Shown here: piece by piece, positions 1 to 7,483 of the stretch
Numbering within the stretch: position 1 is the first letter of the stretch
How the letters are laid out: each line of letters starts with the position of its first letter
NCBI GenBank assembly: GCA_016722705.1
Contig: JADKGN010000005.1
Location: 62,001-126,000 of the forward strand
Source of the DNA: Candidatus Dechloromonas phosphoritropha
GTDB lineage: Bacteria > Pseudomonadota > Gammaproteobacteria > Burkholderiales > Rhodocyclaceae
Direction of reading: 5' to 3'
DNA: 64,000 nt
Made by a program: the position numbers and the translations under genes
The notes under the pieces: generated by a model
Database searches by the model: none
What the model was told of the DNA's origin: nothing
What the model saw: only the letters and a program-made list of their open reading frames with translations

Positions 1-1
1 G

Positions 2-97
2 GAACGGAAGTACCTCGACATGGATGAATTCAAGGAGTGGGCGGCTTCCCGCGCCGCAGCTAGCGAGGGCAACAACGTTGTTGCCCTCGCTAGCTGA
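2..97 (+). CDS. C-terminal fragment of an unidentified protein (cut by window start)
   Basis: An open frame enters from the left edge and ends at a TGA at 95-97, giving about 31 residues that begin ERKYLDMDEFKEWAASRAAA. The last dozen codons lie inside a 40-bp perfect palindrome, so the end of this protein is encoded by an inverted repeat. The length visible is too short to assign a family. The frame could also be a chance opening; the charged, helix-like composition is the only support for coding. Confidence 0.35.
   Translation, partial: ERKYLDMDEFKEWAASRAAASEGNNVVALAS
57..96. repeat. 40-bp perfect palindrome with no spacer
   Basis: The two 20-base arms are exact reverse complements and meet at AAC|GTT with no loop; the left arm contains GCTAGCGAGGGCAACAAC. 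There is no T-run on either side, so it does not look like an ordinary rho-independent terminator, although it sits at the 3' end of the partial gene and could stabilise or end that transcript. It could also be a binding site or an element junction. Confidence 0.9.
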
Positions 98-130
98 AAA
101 CCATTCGTCATTCATCGGATCGAAGAGTAT

Positions 131-694
131 TTACAGCAGATTTTGGACTTGACTTTCAACCGCTGCCAACCCAAGGTGTTCAATCAGATCGTGCTTATCG
201 AAATCAACGAAATGCGTGACTGCCACTTCGACGAGAAGGTCTGTGTTCCCGTTCGCTGCAACTAGATCAGGTCGAATCAGCTGCCCACGATTTTCAAGAT
301 CCTGACCAGCTAAAACCATCAATGGAACTTCCTGGCGGATGCATGATAAGTTGGTAAAAACCGGCTTAACTTCTATGACATGCTCTGCGCGGCGGCCATG
401 AGATGCCGCCTCTACTGCTCTGACTGCAAACGCGGGTAAAATCATTCCTGATCGATCGATGATGATCTGTTTAGCTGCACGGTGAAGGGCACTCTCGGCA
501 GCTCCATCGCAATCTGCGCCCGTGTGGTGCGCAAAATGCCAGGATCGCTCTTGACCCTGCTTGGCCACCAACAGACTATTGCAATGAGTGCAAATACACT
601 CGCAATGAAGTCCGTTCTGTGCCTCGGCAATTGAAATCATTCGCTCAGTAGTCTTGTGAAAAGCAAATGCTTGTTTCATAGTTGGCTGTGTCAT
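131..694 (-). CDS. CoiA-like protein with zinc ribbon and nuclease-like C-terminus
   Basis: The 187-residue product has an N-terminal cysteine cluster (CECICTHCNSLLVAKQG, about residues 31-47), then a WHFAHHTGADC segment (about 52-62) and AESALHRAAKQII. This arrangement is typical of CoiA-like competence-family proteins, where a short zinc ribbon precedes a restriction-endonuclease-like fold. The C-terminal stretch RPDLVAANGNTDLLVEVAVTHFVDFDKHDLI resembles the D...(E)xV nuclease core with a following K. The ATG at 692-694 is preceded by AGGAGA at good spacing. The gene is divergent from the next one with only 17 bp between start codons, so the pair probably shares control. A role in DNA processing is inferred from family resemblance only. 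Confidence 0.55.
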   Translation of the reverse strand: MTQPTMKQAFAFHKTTERMISIAEAQNGLHCECICTHCNSLLVAKQGQERSWHFAHHTGADCDGAAESALHRAAKQIIIDRSGMILPAFAVRAVEAASHGRRAEHVIEVKPVFTNLSCIRQEVPLMVLAGQDLENRGQLIRPDLVAANGNTDLLVEVAVTHFVDFDKHDLIEHLGLAAVESQVQNLL

Positions 695-711
695 GACCTT
701 CTCCTAAAAAT

Positions 712-1770
712 ATGTCTGCTGACAAACTCAATTCTCCAGAGCCACTCGCTACGGAACAGACCCAAAACGGGGTTCAAACGGGGTTCGATCTTTGGAAAAG
801 CGCGTCTTTACTTGAGTCTTCAAGCCAGACCTGGAACGAAAAAGGTCGGTTGGACACGAGCTTGCTTCGGGCGATATGTGCCCTAACGATCCAATTTCCA
901 GAACGTGCTGGAGAGGGGTTTAGTCCGATGGAGGTCGCAGATGCAATCGGGCAACAAATGGGGCGCTCATGGACCCCTGGCGACGGCAAGGAACAGATTT
1001 CAGATAAAGTCCGTCGCCAATGGAAGCAACTCGAAAAGCTCATGGATCAAAAGCGAGAGGGGCTATTTCAGCAAGCTGCTGACCAGGGATTCTCGTATAT
1101 CGCTTGGCCCGAACGTGACGAGGGTGGCGGTACCGGGAAAATGACCCGCTATCTCCTCAGGGAGCGGCAGGTATCGATTAATGTCGATGAAACTGAGAGC
1201 ACGCTGGGAGCTTCGGTACATACTTCTTCTGCCGATGAAATTCGCTATATCTGCGAGGATCTCGACGATGCTGGGCCCATAGCTCGATATTTCTCTCGTG
1301 GCTACAAGATGAACGGCTGGCGTCGCTGGATGTTCGTCGCGGTAATTCTTATTGCTGCGATTGAAGCAGCTTTTCTTGTGATTGTGGTGACCGCATCGCT
1401 TTCAGGCAAGGCGGGTGTGATGGGGTTCATCAACATCTTGTTCGCTGCTGCTGTCTCCTTGTGGGGCACATGGAAAGTTATTGGCCCGATCGTCACACTG
1501 CCTGATAGGCGTATCAATCTGGCACCGTGGTGGATGCAGTCAGAGAATGATGATCGACTAATCGAATGGCGCTGTCCTCCGAAGCACAGCATGAAAGCTA
1601 TTAAGGCTGCTCGCTACACCTCAGCCTGCCCACTCTGTAATGGAAAAATCAGCGTAAAAAATGGTGGTCGCGAATTTCATGGCCGACTTGTGGGGCGATG
1701 TGCAGAAGCGCCTTCTGAGCACATCTTTTCATTCGATCACGTATTGCGTCGAGGGAAACTACAGCGGTAG
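712..1770 (+). CDS. Unassigned membrane protein with helical N-terminus and C-terminal zinc-ribbon-like segment
   Basis: The 352-residue product is not recognised. Residues about 45-130 look like a winged-helix or helical regulatory region (LLRAICALTIQFPE, then VADAIGQQMGRSW). Two hydrophobic segments follow at about 207-228 (WMFVAVILIAAIEAAFLVIVV) and 236-258 (MGFINILFAAAVSLWGTWKVI). After the membrane hairpin there is a WRCPPKHS...SACPLCNGKIS segment and a later GRCAEAP, which suggests metal binding. No Shine-Dalgarno sequence precedes the ATG at 712, so translation may be leaderless or start at the ATG at 928 behind GAGAGGGG. It is divergent from the CoiA-like gene. Confidence 0.55.
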   Translation: MSADKLNSPEPLATEQTQNGVQTGFDLWKSASLLESSSQTWNEKGRLDTSLLRAICALTIQFPERAGEGFSPMEVADAIGQQMGRSWTPGDGKEQISDKVRRQWKQLEKLMDQKREGLFQQAADQGFSYIAWPERDEGGGTGKMTRYLLRERQVSINVDETESTLGASVHTSSADEIRYICEDLDDAGPIARYFSRGYKMNGWRRWMFVAVILIAAIEAAFLVIVVTASLSGKAGVMGFINILFAAAVSLWGTWKVIGPIVTLPDRRINLAPWWMQSENDDRLIEWRCPPKHSMKAIKAARYTSACPLCNGKISVKNGGREFHGRLVGRCAEAPSEHIFSFDHVLRRGKLQR

Positions 1771-2024
1771 CGGCTCGTTTCAGAGAAGCATGTCCGAAAT
1801 GGTTGTTTGAATCGCCCACGATTTTGGCAGCAGTTGGGTGGTCTTAGAGCAAAACCGATCCTTCAGCACTTAGCGTTGGGACTTTTTTTGAGTTCAGTAG
1901 GCAGAACCTTATACTTCTCTGCCTCAAGAGTGCAACGCAAAGGTGTTGCACATTTTCAATTAATCGCAACTACCGTGGTACTTGGTCGCCAATAAAGCCA
2001 ATAGGTTAGAAGGGTATCTCACCG

Positions 2025-2474
2025 ATGCACCGTATCGACGTCAAGATTCTCGACGCGCGCCTGCGCGAAAGCCCGCCGCATTACGCCACATCTGGTTCTG
2101 CCGGGCTGGATCTGCGTGCCTGCCTCGACGCTCCGCTGCAGATTGTTCCCGGCCAGACGACGCTGGTGCGCACTGGCATGGCCATTCACCTGGCTGATCC
2201 CGGTCTGGCGGCGCTGATCCTGCCGCGTTCGGGCCTCGGTCACAAGCATGGCATCGTGCTTGGCAACCTGGTCGGGCTGATCGACAGCGATTACCAGGGG
2301 GAGCTGATGGTTTCGGTGTGGAATCGCGGACACGAAAGTTTCACGCTTAACCCGCTCGAGCGCATCGCACAACTGGTGGTCGTGCCGGTGTTGCAGGTCG
2401 GCTTCAATGTAGTCGACGATTTCGCCACCAGTGTTCGTGGTGAGGGAGGGTTCGGCAGCACCGGTAAAGGCTGA
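2025..2474 (+). CDS. dut: Deoxyuridine 5'-triphosphate nucleotidohydrolase
   Basis: This trimeric enzyme hydrolyses dUTP to dUMP and pyrophosphate, keeping uracil out of DNA and supplying dTMP synthesis. All five dUTPase motifs are visible in the 149 residues: SAGLDLRA (about 25-32), PRSGLG (67-72), GLIDSDYQGEL (83-93), LNPLERIAQLVV (108-119) and the C-terminal P-loop-like RGEGGFGSTG (138-147). The length is normal for bacterial Dut. The 254 bp upstream hold no convincing gene. It stands alone, convergent with the acyltransferase gene that follows. Confidence 0.96.
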   Translation: MHRIDVKILDARLRESPPHYATSGSAGLDLRACLDAPLQIVPGQTTLVRTGMAIHLADPGLAALILPRSGLGHKHGIVLGNLVGLIDSDYQGELMVSVWNRGHESFTLNPLERIAQLVVVPVLQVGFNVVDDFATSVRGEGGFGSTGKG

Positions 2475-2494
2475 TGCCGCTTGCCGTGATGTGA

Positions 2495-3649
2495 TCAGCC
2501 CTCGCTGACCTTCCGGAAGGGCAGGTGGGTGGCGGTTTCGGCGGCATAGTCGACAATCGCCGGGTGCTGCCTGGCGAGGTGCTGGCCGATCAGGTGGCGC
2601 ATCCTGGCGTCTTCGATCCAGTGGCAGGAACGCACCACGGTCGGCTCGAAACCGCGCGCCACCTTGTGTTCGCCGCCGGCTCCAGGCTCGAAGGTGGATA
2701 GTCCTTCGCGCAGGCAGTAGTCGATGCCCTGATAGAAGCATAGCTCGAAATGCAGGCTGTGGTAGTTGCCGATCGTTCCCCAGTAGCGCCCATACAGCGT
2801 GTCGGTACTGCGGAAGCAGATCGACAGGGCGACCGGTTCGCCGCCGTTGCGGGCGATGAAGACGACCATTCGTCGGCCCAGCGCGCTGGCGAGATCGGCA
2901 AAGCACTGCGGTGTGAACGCGGCGTAATTCCCGTATTTGTTGAAGGTGGCGGTGTAGAGGTCGTGCAGGGCGGGCCATTCGTCGGGGGCGATCCCGTCGC
3001 CGTGCCGGACCTCGATGTCGAGGCCGCTTTCGGCAACGCGCCGGCGTTCCGCCCTGACCTTGCGCCGCCGCTCGGCCGAAAATGCGCCAAGGAAACCGGC
3101 GAAATCGTCATAGCCATGGTCACGCCAGTGGAACTGAACATTGTGGCTGACCACCAGCCCCTGCGCACGTAGCAATTCGACCTCGTCGGCGGCGGGAAAG
3201 GCGACATGCCATGACGAAAGCCTTTGCTCCGCCACCGTCTCCAGAGCGCCAGCGATCAAGGCTTGGCGAACGGCATTGCCCGCGGCTTCTGGCCCGACCA
3301 GAAGTCGCGGGCCGGTTGCCGGCGTATGCGGCAGGCCACTCAGCAGTTTGGGGAAGTAGGGCTTGCCGAGCTGGCTATAGGCGGCTGCCCACGACCAGTC
3401 GTGAATGAAGTCGCCGTGTGAATTGGCGCGCAGGTAGAGTGGCAGGATGCCGCATAGCGCGCCGTCCGCGTTCCTGGCGACCAGATGCTGTGCTTGCCAG
3501 CCGCAGTCCGGCCCGGCCATGCCGTGCCGTTCGAGGATGGCGAGAAAATCGCCATTGAGAAAAGGATGGCCGGCAGGCGCCAGCCGTGCCCAGTCGGCGT
3601 GGGGAATCTTGCTGGCGGCGCTTGCTATGGAAATGCTGATTGGGGACAT
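2495..3649 (-). CDS. GNAT/FemAB-type acyltransferase of the COG3146 (DUF482) family
   Basis: The 384-residue product matches the proteobacterial family annotated as GNAT N-acetyltransferase or peptidoglycan biosynthesis protein: a start region ending in HPFLNGDFLAILE, a central FSAERRRKVRAERRRV basic stretch, and the C-terminal SICFRSTDTLYGRYWGTI and LHFELCFYQGIDYCL motifs. The frame is open further upstream to 3709, but that would overlap the GIY-YIG gene, and the conserved region begins at MSPISISIASAASK, so the ATG at 3647-3649 was chosen. The substrate is not known. It runs in the same direction as the GIY-YIG gene and tpx. Confidence 0.85.
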   Translation of the reverse strand: MSPISISIASAASKIPHADWARLAPAGHPFLNGDFLAILERHGMAGPDCGWQAQHLVARNADGALCGILPLYLRANSHGDFIHDWSWAAAYSQLGKPYFPKLLSGLPHTPATGPRLLVGPEAAGNAVRQALIAGALETVAEQRLSSWHVAFPAADEVELLRAQGLVVSHNVQFHWRDHGYDDFAGFLGAFSAERRRKVRAERRRVAESGLDIEVRHGDGIAPDEWPALHDLYTATFNKYGNYAAFTPQCFADLASALGRRMVVFIARNGGEPVALSICFRSTDTLYGRYWGTIGNYHSLHFELCFYQGIDYCLREGLSTFEPGAGGEHKVARGFEPTVVRSCHWIEDARMRHLIGQHLARQHPAIVDYAAETATHLPFRKVSEG

Positions 3650-3715
3650 CGGGGACTCGACATGGCGACCGGGGTCAGATTCTCCGAACCGCCATCGGTT
3701 CCACCGCAAAACTTC

Positions 3716-3950
3716 TTAACGCGTCAGGCTGGCGGCGAATCGCCGTTTCTCGGTTGGCGACAGTTGCTTGACCCGATACTCGGCCCTTGACGCTGCCGAG
3801 CAGCCGAGCTGGCGGGTGCGACCGCGTATAACGCGCGCCTGCACCGTTCAGGTGGGCCGTGTAGCGCGCTTCGACGTCGACGGTGATGCCGGTGTAAATG
3901 CTGCCGTCAGCACATTCGATCAGGTAGAGATACCAGGGCTGCGGCAGCAT
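3716..3950 (-). pseudogene. GIY-YIG nuclease-domain protein (UPF0213 type), frameshifted
   Basis: The first 52 codons encode a clear GIY-YIG domain: WYLYLIECADGSIYTGIT, then an H-NGxGARYTRSHPPARLLG stretch. After LLGSV the original frame continues without resemblance to the family until 3675. The expected C-terminal half, SRAEYRVKQLSPTEKRRFAA, including the glutamate normally needed for catalysis, is present in another frame and stops at 3716-3718. Compared with the family the junction also lacks about seven residues, so a small out-of-frame deletion is likely. A sequencing error is possible but would not explain the missing residues. The intact family is small (about 85-100 residues) and of uncertain function. 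Confidence 0.7.
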
Positions 3951-3988
3951 TGCGGTGCGGTCGACGGCGAAAAGCGAGGGAAAATCGC

Positions 3989-4495
3989 CTACTTGCCGAG
4001 GGCGGCGAGGGCAGCAGCGTAATCGGGTTCGTTGGCGATTTCGCCGACCAGTTCGCTGTACAGGACGCGATCGTTTTCATCGAGCACGACCACGGCACGC
4101 GCCGTCACGCCGGTCAGCGGGCCGGTCTTGATGGCGACGCCGTAGGCGTCCATGAATTCGCGGCCGCGCATGGTCGACAAGGTCTGCACCTTGTCCAGTC
4201 CTTCGGCCCCGCAGAAGCGGGCCTGGGCGAACGGCAGGTCGGCGGAAATGCAGAGGATGACGGTGTTGGCGACGTCGCTGGCGTTCTGATTGAATTTGCG
4301 CACCGAGGTCGCGCAGGTCGGCGTATCAAGGCTCGGGAAAATGTTCAGAACCTTGCGCTGGCCAGCCAGACTGGCCAGTGTCACATCGGCTAGATCCTTG
4401 CCGACCAGCGAGAAGGCGGGTGCCTGATCGCCCTTGGTGGGGAAATTGCCGCTGACTTCGATGGGGTTGCCGCCAAGCGTAACGGTATTCGACAT
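3989..4495 (-). CDS. tpx: Thiol peroxidase, atypical 2-Cys peroxiredoxin
   Basis: Tpx reduces hydrogen and alkyl peroxides using thioredoxin. The 168-residue product has the peroxidatic cysteine in SLDTPTCATSVRKFN (C61) and the resolving cysteine in ARFCGAEGL (C95), the same spacing as the Escherichia coli enzyme. The threonine of the T-x-x-C active site (T58) and the conserved arginine region (TARAVVVLDEN) are present. The start is supported by CAGGAGATCAA in front of the ATG at 4493-4495. It lies downstream of pntB on the same strand, separated by a GC-rich hairpin. Confidence 0.95.
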   Translation of the reverse strand: MSNTVTLGGNPIEVSGNFPTKGDQAPAFSLVGKDLADVTLASLAGQRKVLNIFPSLDTPTCATSVRKFNQNASDVANTVILCISADLPFAQARFCGAEGLDKVQTLSTMRGREFMDAYGVAIKTGPLTGVTARAVVVLDENDRVLYSELVGEIANEPDYAAALAALGK

Positions 4496-4519
4496 TTGAT
4501 CTCCTGTTGAGTAGTTGGT

Positions 4520-4551
4520 GGCCGCCGGAGCCTTTCGGGATTCCGGCGGCC
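4520..4551 (-). terminator. GC-rich hairpin between pntB and tpx
   Basis: Perfect 10-bp arms GGCCGCCGGA and TCCGGCGGCC enclose a 12-base loop. It lies just downstream of the pnt operon on the minus strand. No T-run follows, so it may end transcription only partly or protect the pnt mRNA 3' end. Confidence 0.5.
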
Positions 4552-4637
4552 GGTTTGGTGACTATCGGGTGGATGCCGGTTGCGCCGACCCGTTCCTTGA
4601 TTTTCGCCTGAAAAGGTGGGTTGACCGCAACAGCATG

Positions 4638-6008
4638 CTAACCCATCGCCTTCAGGTGCTGGATGATCTCGCCGGCCATCGGTTGCGCGCTGCCATAAAG
4701 CATGCGGCAGTTGTCGGTATAGAACAAGGCGTTCTCGACGCCCGAATAGCCGGTACCCTTGCCACGCTTGATGACGATCACGTTATGCGCCTGGTCGGCG
4801 TTGAGGATCGGCATGCCGTAGATCGGGCTGCTCTTGTCGGTGCGCGCGCTCGGATTGACGACATCGTTGGCGCCGATGATCAGTGCGACATCGGCCTGGG
4901 CGAACTCGCCGTTGATTTCCTCGAGGTCGAAAATCTTGTCATAGGGCACGCCGGCCTCGGCCAGCAACACGTTCATGTGGCCCGGCATGCGCCCGGCGAC
5001 CGGGTGAATGGCGAACTTCACCTCGACCCCAGCCTCTTCGAGGATCGAGGTCATTTCCCATACCTTGTGCTGGGCGTGTGCCACGGCCATGCCGTAGCCG
5101 GGAACGATGATGACCTTGCTGGCGTAGCGCATCACCGCCGCTGCATCGAGAGCGGAGAGCTCCTTCATCGAGCCACTGATCGCTTCGCCGGGGCCACTCG
5201 CCACCATCGGTGTAAAGAGAATGTTGGAGATCGGCCGATTCATCGCTTTGGCCATCAGTTGCGTGAGCAGCGTGCCGGCGGCGCCGACGACGATACCGGC
5301 AATGATCAGTGCCGGGTTGCCCTGCACATAGCCCTCGAAACCGACCGCGAGGCCGGTGAAGGCGTTGAACAGCGAAATCACCACCGGCATGTCGGCGCCG
5401 CCGATCGGCAGGGTGACGATGACGCCGAGCACCAGGGCGACGGCGAAGAAGAGCAGGATCAGCGGCGGATGGGCCGGAGCCATGCTCACCATGATCGCGC
5501 CGAGCATCACGGCGACCAGCGCCAGCACCACGTTAACCGCGTTTTGAGCCGGCAAACGGTAAGGTTTATCGAGCAAACCCTGTAACTTGGCGAAGGCGAT
5601 GCAGGAACCGGTGAACGAGACTGATCCGATCAGCGCGCCGAGCGCGCCAAGAGTTAGCGTGACCAGGCTGTGCGCTTCGCCGCGGGCAAATTCGATGGCG
5701 GCAATGGCCGCCGCCGCGCCACCACCCATGCCGTTGTAGATGGCGACCATCTGCGGCATGTCGGTCATCTTGACCTTTTTGCCCGAAATCCAGGCCGCCG
5801 CGCCGCCGACGCCGAGCGCCGCGAAGATCAGGGCGGTGTTCTTCAGCCCCGGAATCAGCAAGGTGCCGGCGATTGCGAGGACCATGCCGTAGCCGGCCCA
5901 GACGATGCCTTTGCGGGCACTGGTTGGCGAACTCATGCCCTTGAGGCCGAAGATGAAGAGCACTGCGCCGATGAACCAGGCGCCTTGAACGTAGAAGGGC
6001 AGAACCAT
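4638..6008 (-). CDS. pntB: NAD(P) transhydrogenase subunit beta
   Basis: PntB carries the membrane domain and the NADP(H)-binding domain III of proton-translocating transhydrogenase, which uses the proton gradient to make NADPH from NADH. The 456-residue product has about eight hydrophobic segments over residues 1-260, followed by the soluble domain with IIVPGYGMAVAHAQHKVWEM and ADVALIIGANDVVNPSA, the NADP-binding signatures. Its ATG overlaps the stop of pntAB (TAATG), so the three pnt genes are translationally coupled. NADPH production here complements the two NADP-dependent isocitrate dehydrogenases nearby. Confidence 0.96.
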   Translation of the reverse strand: MVLPFYVQGAWFIGAVLFIFGLKGMSSPTSARKGIVWAGYGMVLAIAGTLLIPGLKNTALIFAALGVGGAAAWISGKKVKMTDMPQMVAIYNGMGGGAAAAIAAIEFARGEAHSLVTLTLGALGALIGSVSFTGSCIAFAKLQGLLDKPYRLPAQNAVNVVLALVAVMLGAIMVSMAPAHPPLILLFFAVALVLGVIVTLPIGGADMPVVISLFNAFTGLAVGFEGYVQGNPALIIAGIVVGAAGTLLTQLMAKAMNRPISNILFTPMVASGPGEAISGSMKELSALDAAAVMRYASKVIIVPGYGMAVAHAQHKVWEMTSILEEAGVEVKFAIHPVAGRMPGHMNVLLAEAGVPYDKIFDLEEINGEFAQADVALIIGANDVVNPSARTDKSSPIYGMPILNADQAHNVIVIKRGKGTGYSGVENALFYTDNCRMLYGSAQPMAGEIIQHLKAMG

Positions 6009-6292
6009 TATTTGTCCTCCTTCTTCTTGAACATGGCGAGCATGCGTTCGGTCACCACGTAGCCGCCGGCGGCGTTGGCCGCACCGAGTGCGACGGCGAA
6101 GAAACCGATGGCCTGTTCAAGCAGGGTGTCGGCCGAACCGAGGGCGACCATGGCGCCGACGACGACCACGCCGTGGATGAAGTTGGAACCGGACATCAGC
6201 GGCGTGTGCAGGATGACCGGCACCTTGGCGATGATCTCGTAGCCGGTGAACGCCGCGAGCATGAAGATGTAAAGCGCGAGCATGCCGTCCAT
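6008..6292 (-). CDS. pntAB: NAD(P) transhydrogenase subunit alpha, part 2 (membrane)
   Basis: The 94-residue protein begins MDGMLALYIFMLAAFTGYE and has three hydrophobic segments, including VVVVGAMVALGSADTL and AIGFFAVALGAANAAGGYVV, ending in a lysine-rich tail. In three-gene transhydrogenases this piece equals the membrane end of the single PntA of enterobacteria. The reading frame is open further upstream, but the start at 6290-6292 overlaps the pntAA stop as TGATG and matches the family, so it was chosen. It couples to pntB by a second overlap. Confidence 0.94.
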   Translation of the reverse strand: MDGMLALYIFMLAAFTGYEIIAKVPVILHTPLMSGSNFIHGVVVVGAMVALGSADTLLEQAIGFFAVALGAANAAGGYVVTERMLAMFKKKEDK

Positions 6293-7419
6293 CAGGCGTC
6301 TCCCATTATTTGTTTGACCGTCGCGTTGACCGTTTCGCCATCCTTGCACAGCAGGGTGCCGGCGACGACTTCGTCGCTCCAGTTGATGTCGAGTTCGCCA
6401 TTCTTGATCCATGGCGAGATGAAATTGTAGATGTTCTTGGCGTAAAGCTCGGAGGCGTGCGTCGGCATGCGCGAGGGCAGGTTGAGCGGCCCGTGGATGT
6501 TCACGTCGTTGGCGATGACATGCTCGCCGGGCTGGGTCAGCTCGCAGTTGCCGCCCGATTCGGCCGCCATGTCAACGATGATGGCGCCATATTTCATGCG
6601 CCCGACCATGTCGTGGGTGATGATGACCGGGGCCTTCTTGCCGGGGATGGCGGCGGTCGCGATGACGACATCGGCGAGGGCGACGGCTTTGGCCAGACTC
6701 TCGGTCTGACGTGCCTTCTCTTCGGCGGTCAGGTCGCGGGCGTAGCCACCCGTGCCGTCGGCCGAGACACCGGTATCGACGAACTTGGCGCCGAGCGATT
6801 CGATCTGCTCGCGGGCAGCGGAACGGACGTCATAGGCTTCGACCATGGCACCGAGGCGTTTGCAGGTGGCGATCGCCTGCAGGCCGGCGACGCCGGCGCC
6901 GATGACCAGGACGCGCGCCGGCCTGATCGTCCCGGCGGCGGTGGTCAGCATCGGGAAGAACTTGGTGCAGCGGGCGGCGGCGATCAGGCCGCACTGGTAG
7001 CCGGAGCAGGCGCCTTGCGAGGAGAGGGCGTCCATACTTTGCGCGCGCGAGATGCGCGGCAGCAGTTCGAGGGCGAAGGCGGTGACTTTCCTGGCGTTGA
7101 GCGCGGCCAGCCTGGCCTTGTCCTCGAAGGGCCTGAGCAGGCCGATCAGGGTCGAACCCTCGGGCAGCGCGGCGATTTCGTCGGGCGAAGGCGGGGTGAC
7201 GCGCAGGATCAGGTCGGCGTGGCCATAGGCTTCGCGGATGCCGCTGACCATGATGATATCGGCGTAGTCCGAGTCGAGGAAGTGGCTGTCGTTCCCGGCG
7301 CGTTGTTCCATGCACATTCGGGCGCCGAGGGCGGCAAATTTCCTGGCGGTCTCCGGCACCAACGCGACCCGGTGTTCACCGGGGACGCGTTCTCTGGTCA
7401 CCGCAATGGTCAGCGGCAT
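6292..7419 (-). CDS. pntAA: NAD(P) transhydrogenase subunit alpha, part 1 (NAD-binding)
   Basis: This 375-residue soluble subunit binds NAD(H). It starts MPLTIAVTRERVPGEHRVAL and has the alanine-dehydrogenase-like Rossmann motif VLVIGAGVAGLQAIATCKRL followed by EAYDVRSAAREQIESLGAKF. The ATG at 7417-7419 has CAAGGAGAC in front of it; the open frame upstream of this start is arginine- and serine-rich antisense-like sequence and was excluded. It is the first gene of the pntAA-pntAB-pntB operon, with overlapping stop and start codons throughout. Confidence 0.95.
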   Translation of the reverse strand: MPLTIAVTRERVPGEHRVALVPETARKFAALGARMCMEQRAGNDSHFLDSDYADIIMVSGIREAYGHADLILRVTPPSPDEIAALPEGSTLIGLLRPFEDKARLAALNARKVTAFALELLPRISRAQSMDALSSQGACSGYQCGLIAAARCTKFFPMLTTAAGTIRPARVLVIGAGVAGLQAIATCKRLGAMVEAYDVRSAAREQIESLGAKFVDTGVSADGTGGYARDLTAEEKARQTESLAKAVALADVVIATAAIPGKKAPVIITHDMVGRMKYGAIIVDMAAESGGNCELTQPGEHVIANDVNIHGPLNLPSRMPTHASELYAKNIYNFISPWIKNGELDINWSDEVVAGTLLCKDGETVNATVKQIMGDA

Positions 7420-7483
7420 GCTGTTGTCTCCTTGCTGTCGCGGGGGGCCGCGTTTACTTGTGGCTGATTGCCGGATCGATGGT

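Noticed and set aside
1807..1995. Possible 62-residue gene before dut
   Set aside because: No ribosome site, no family resemblance and an unlikely composition.
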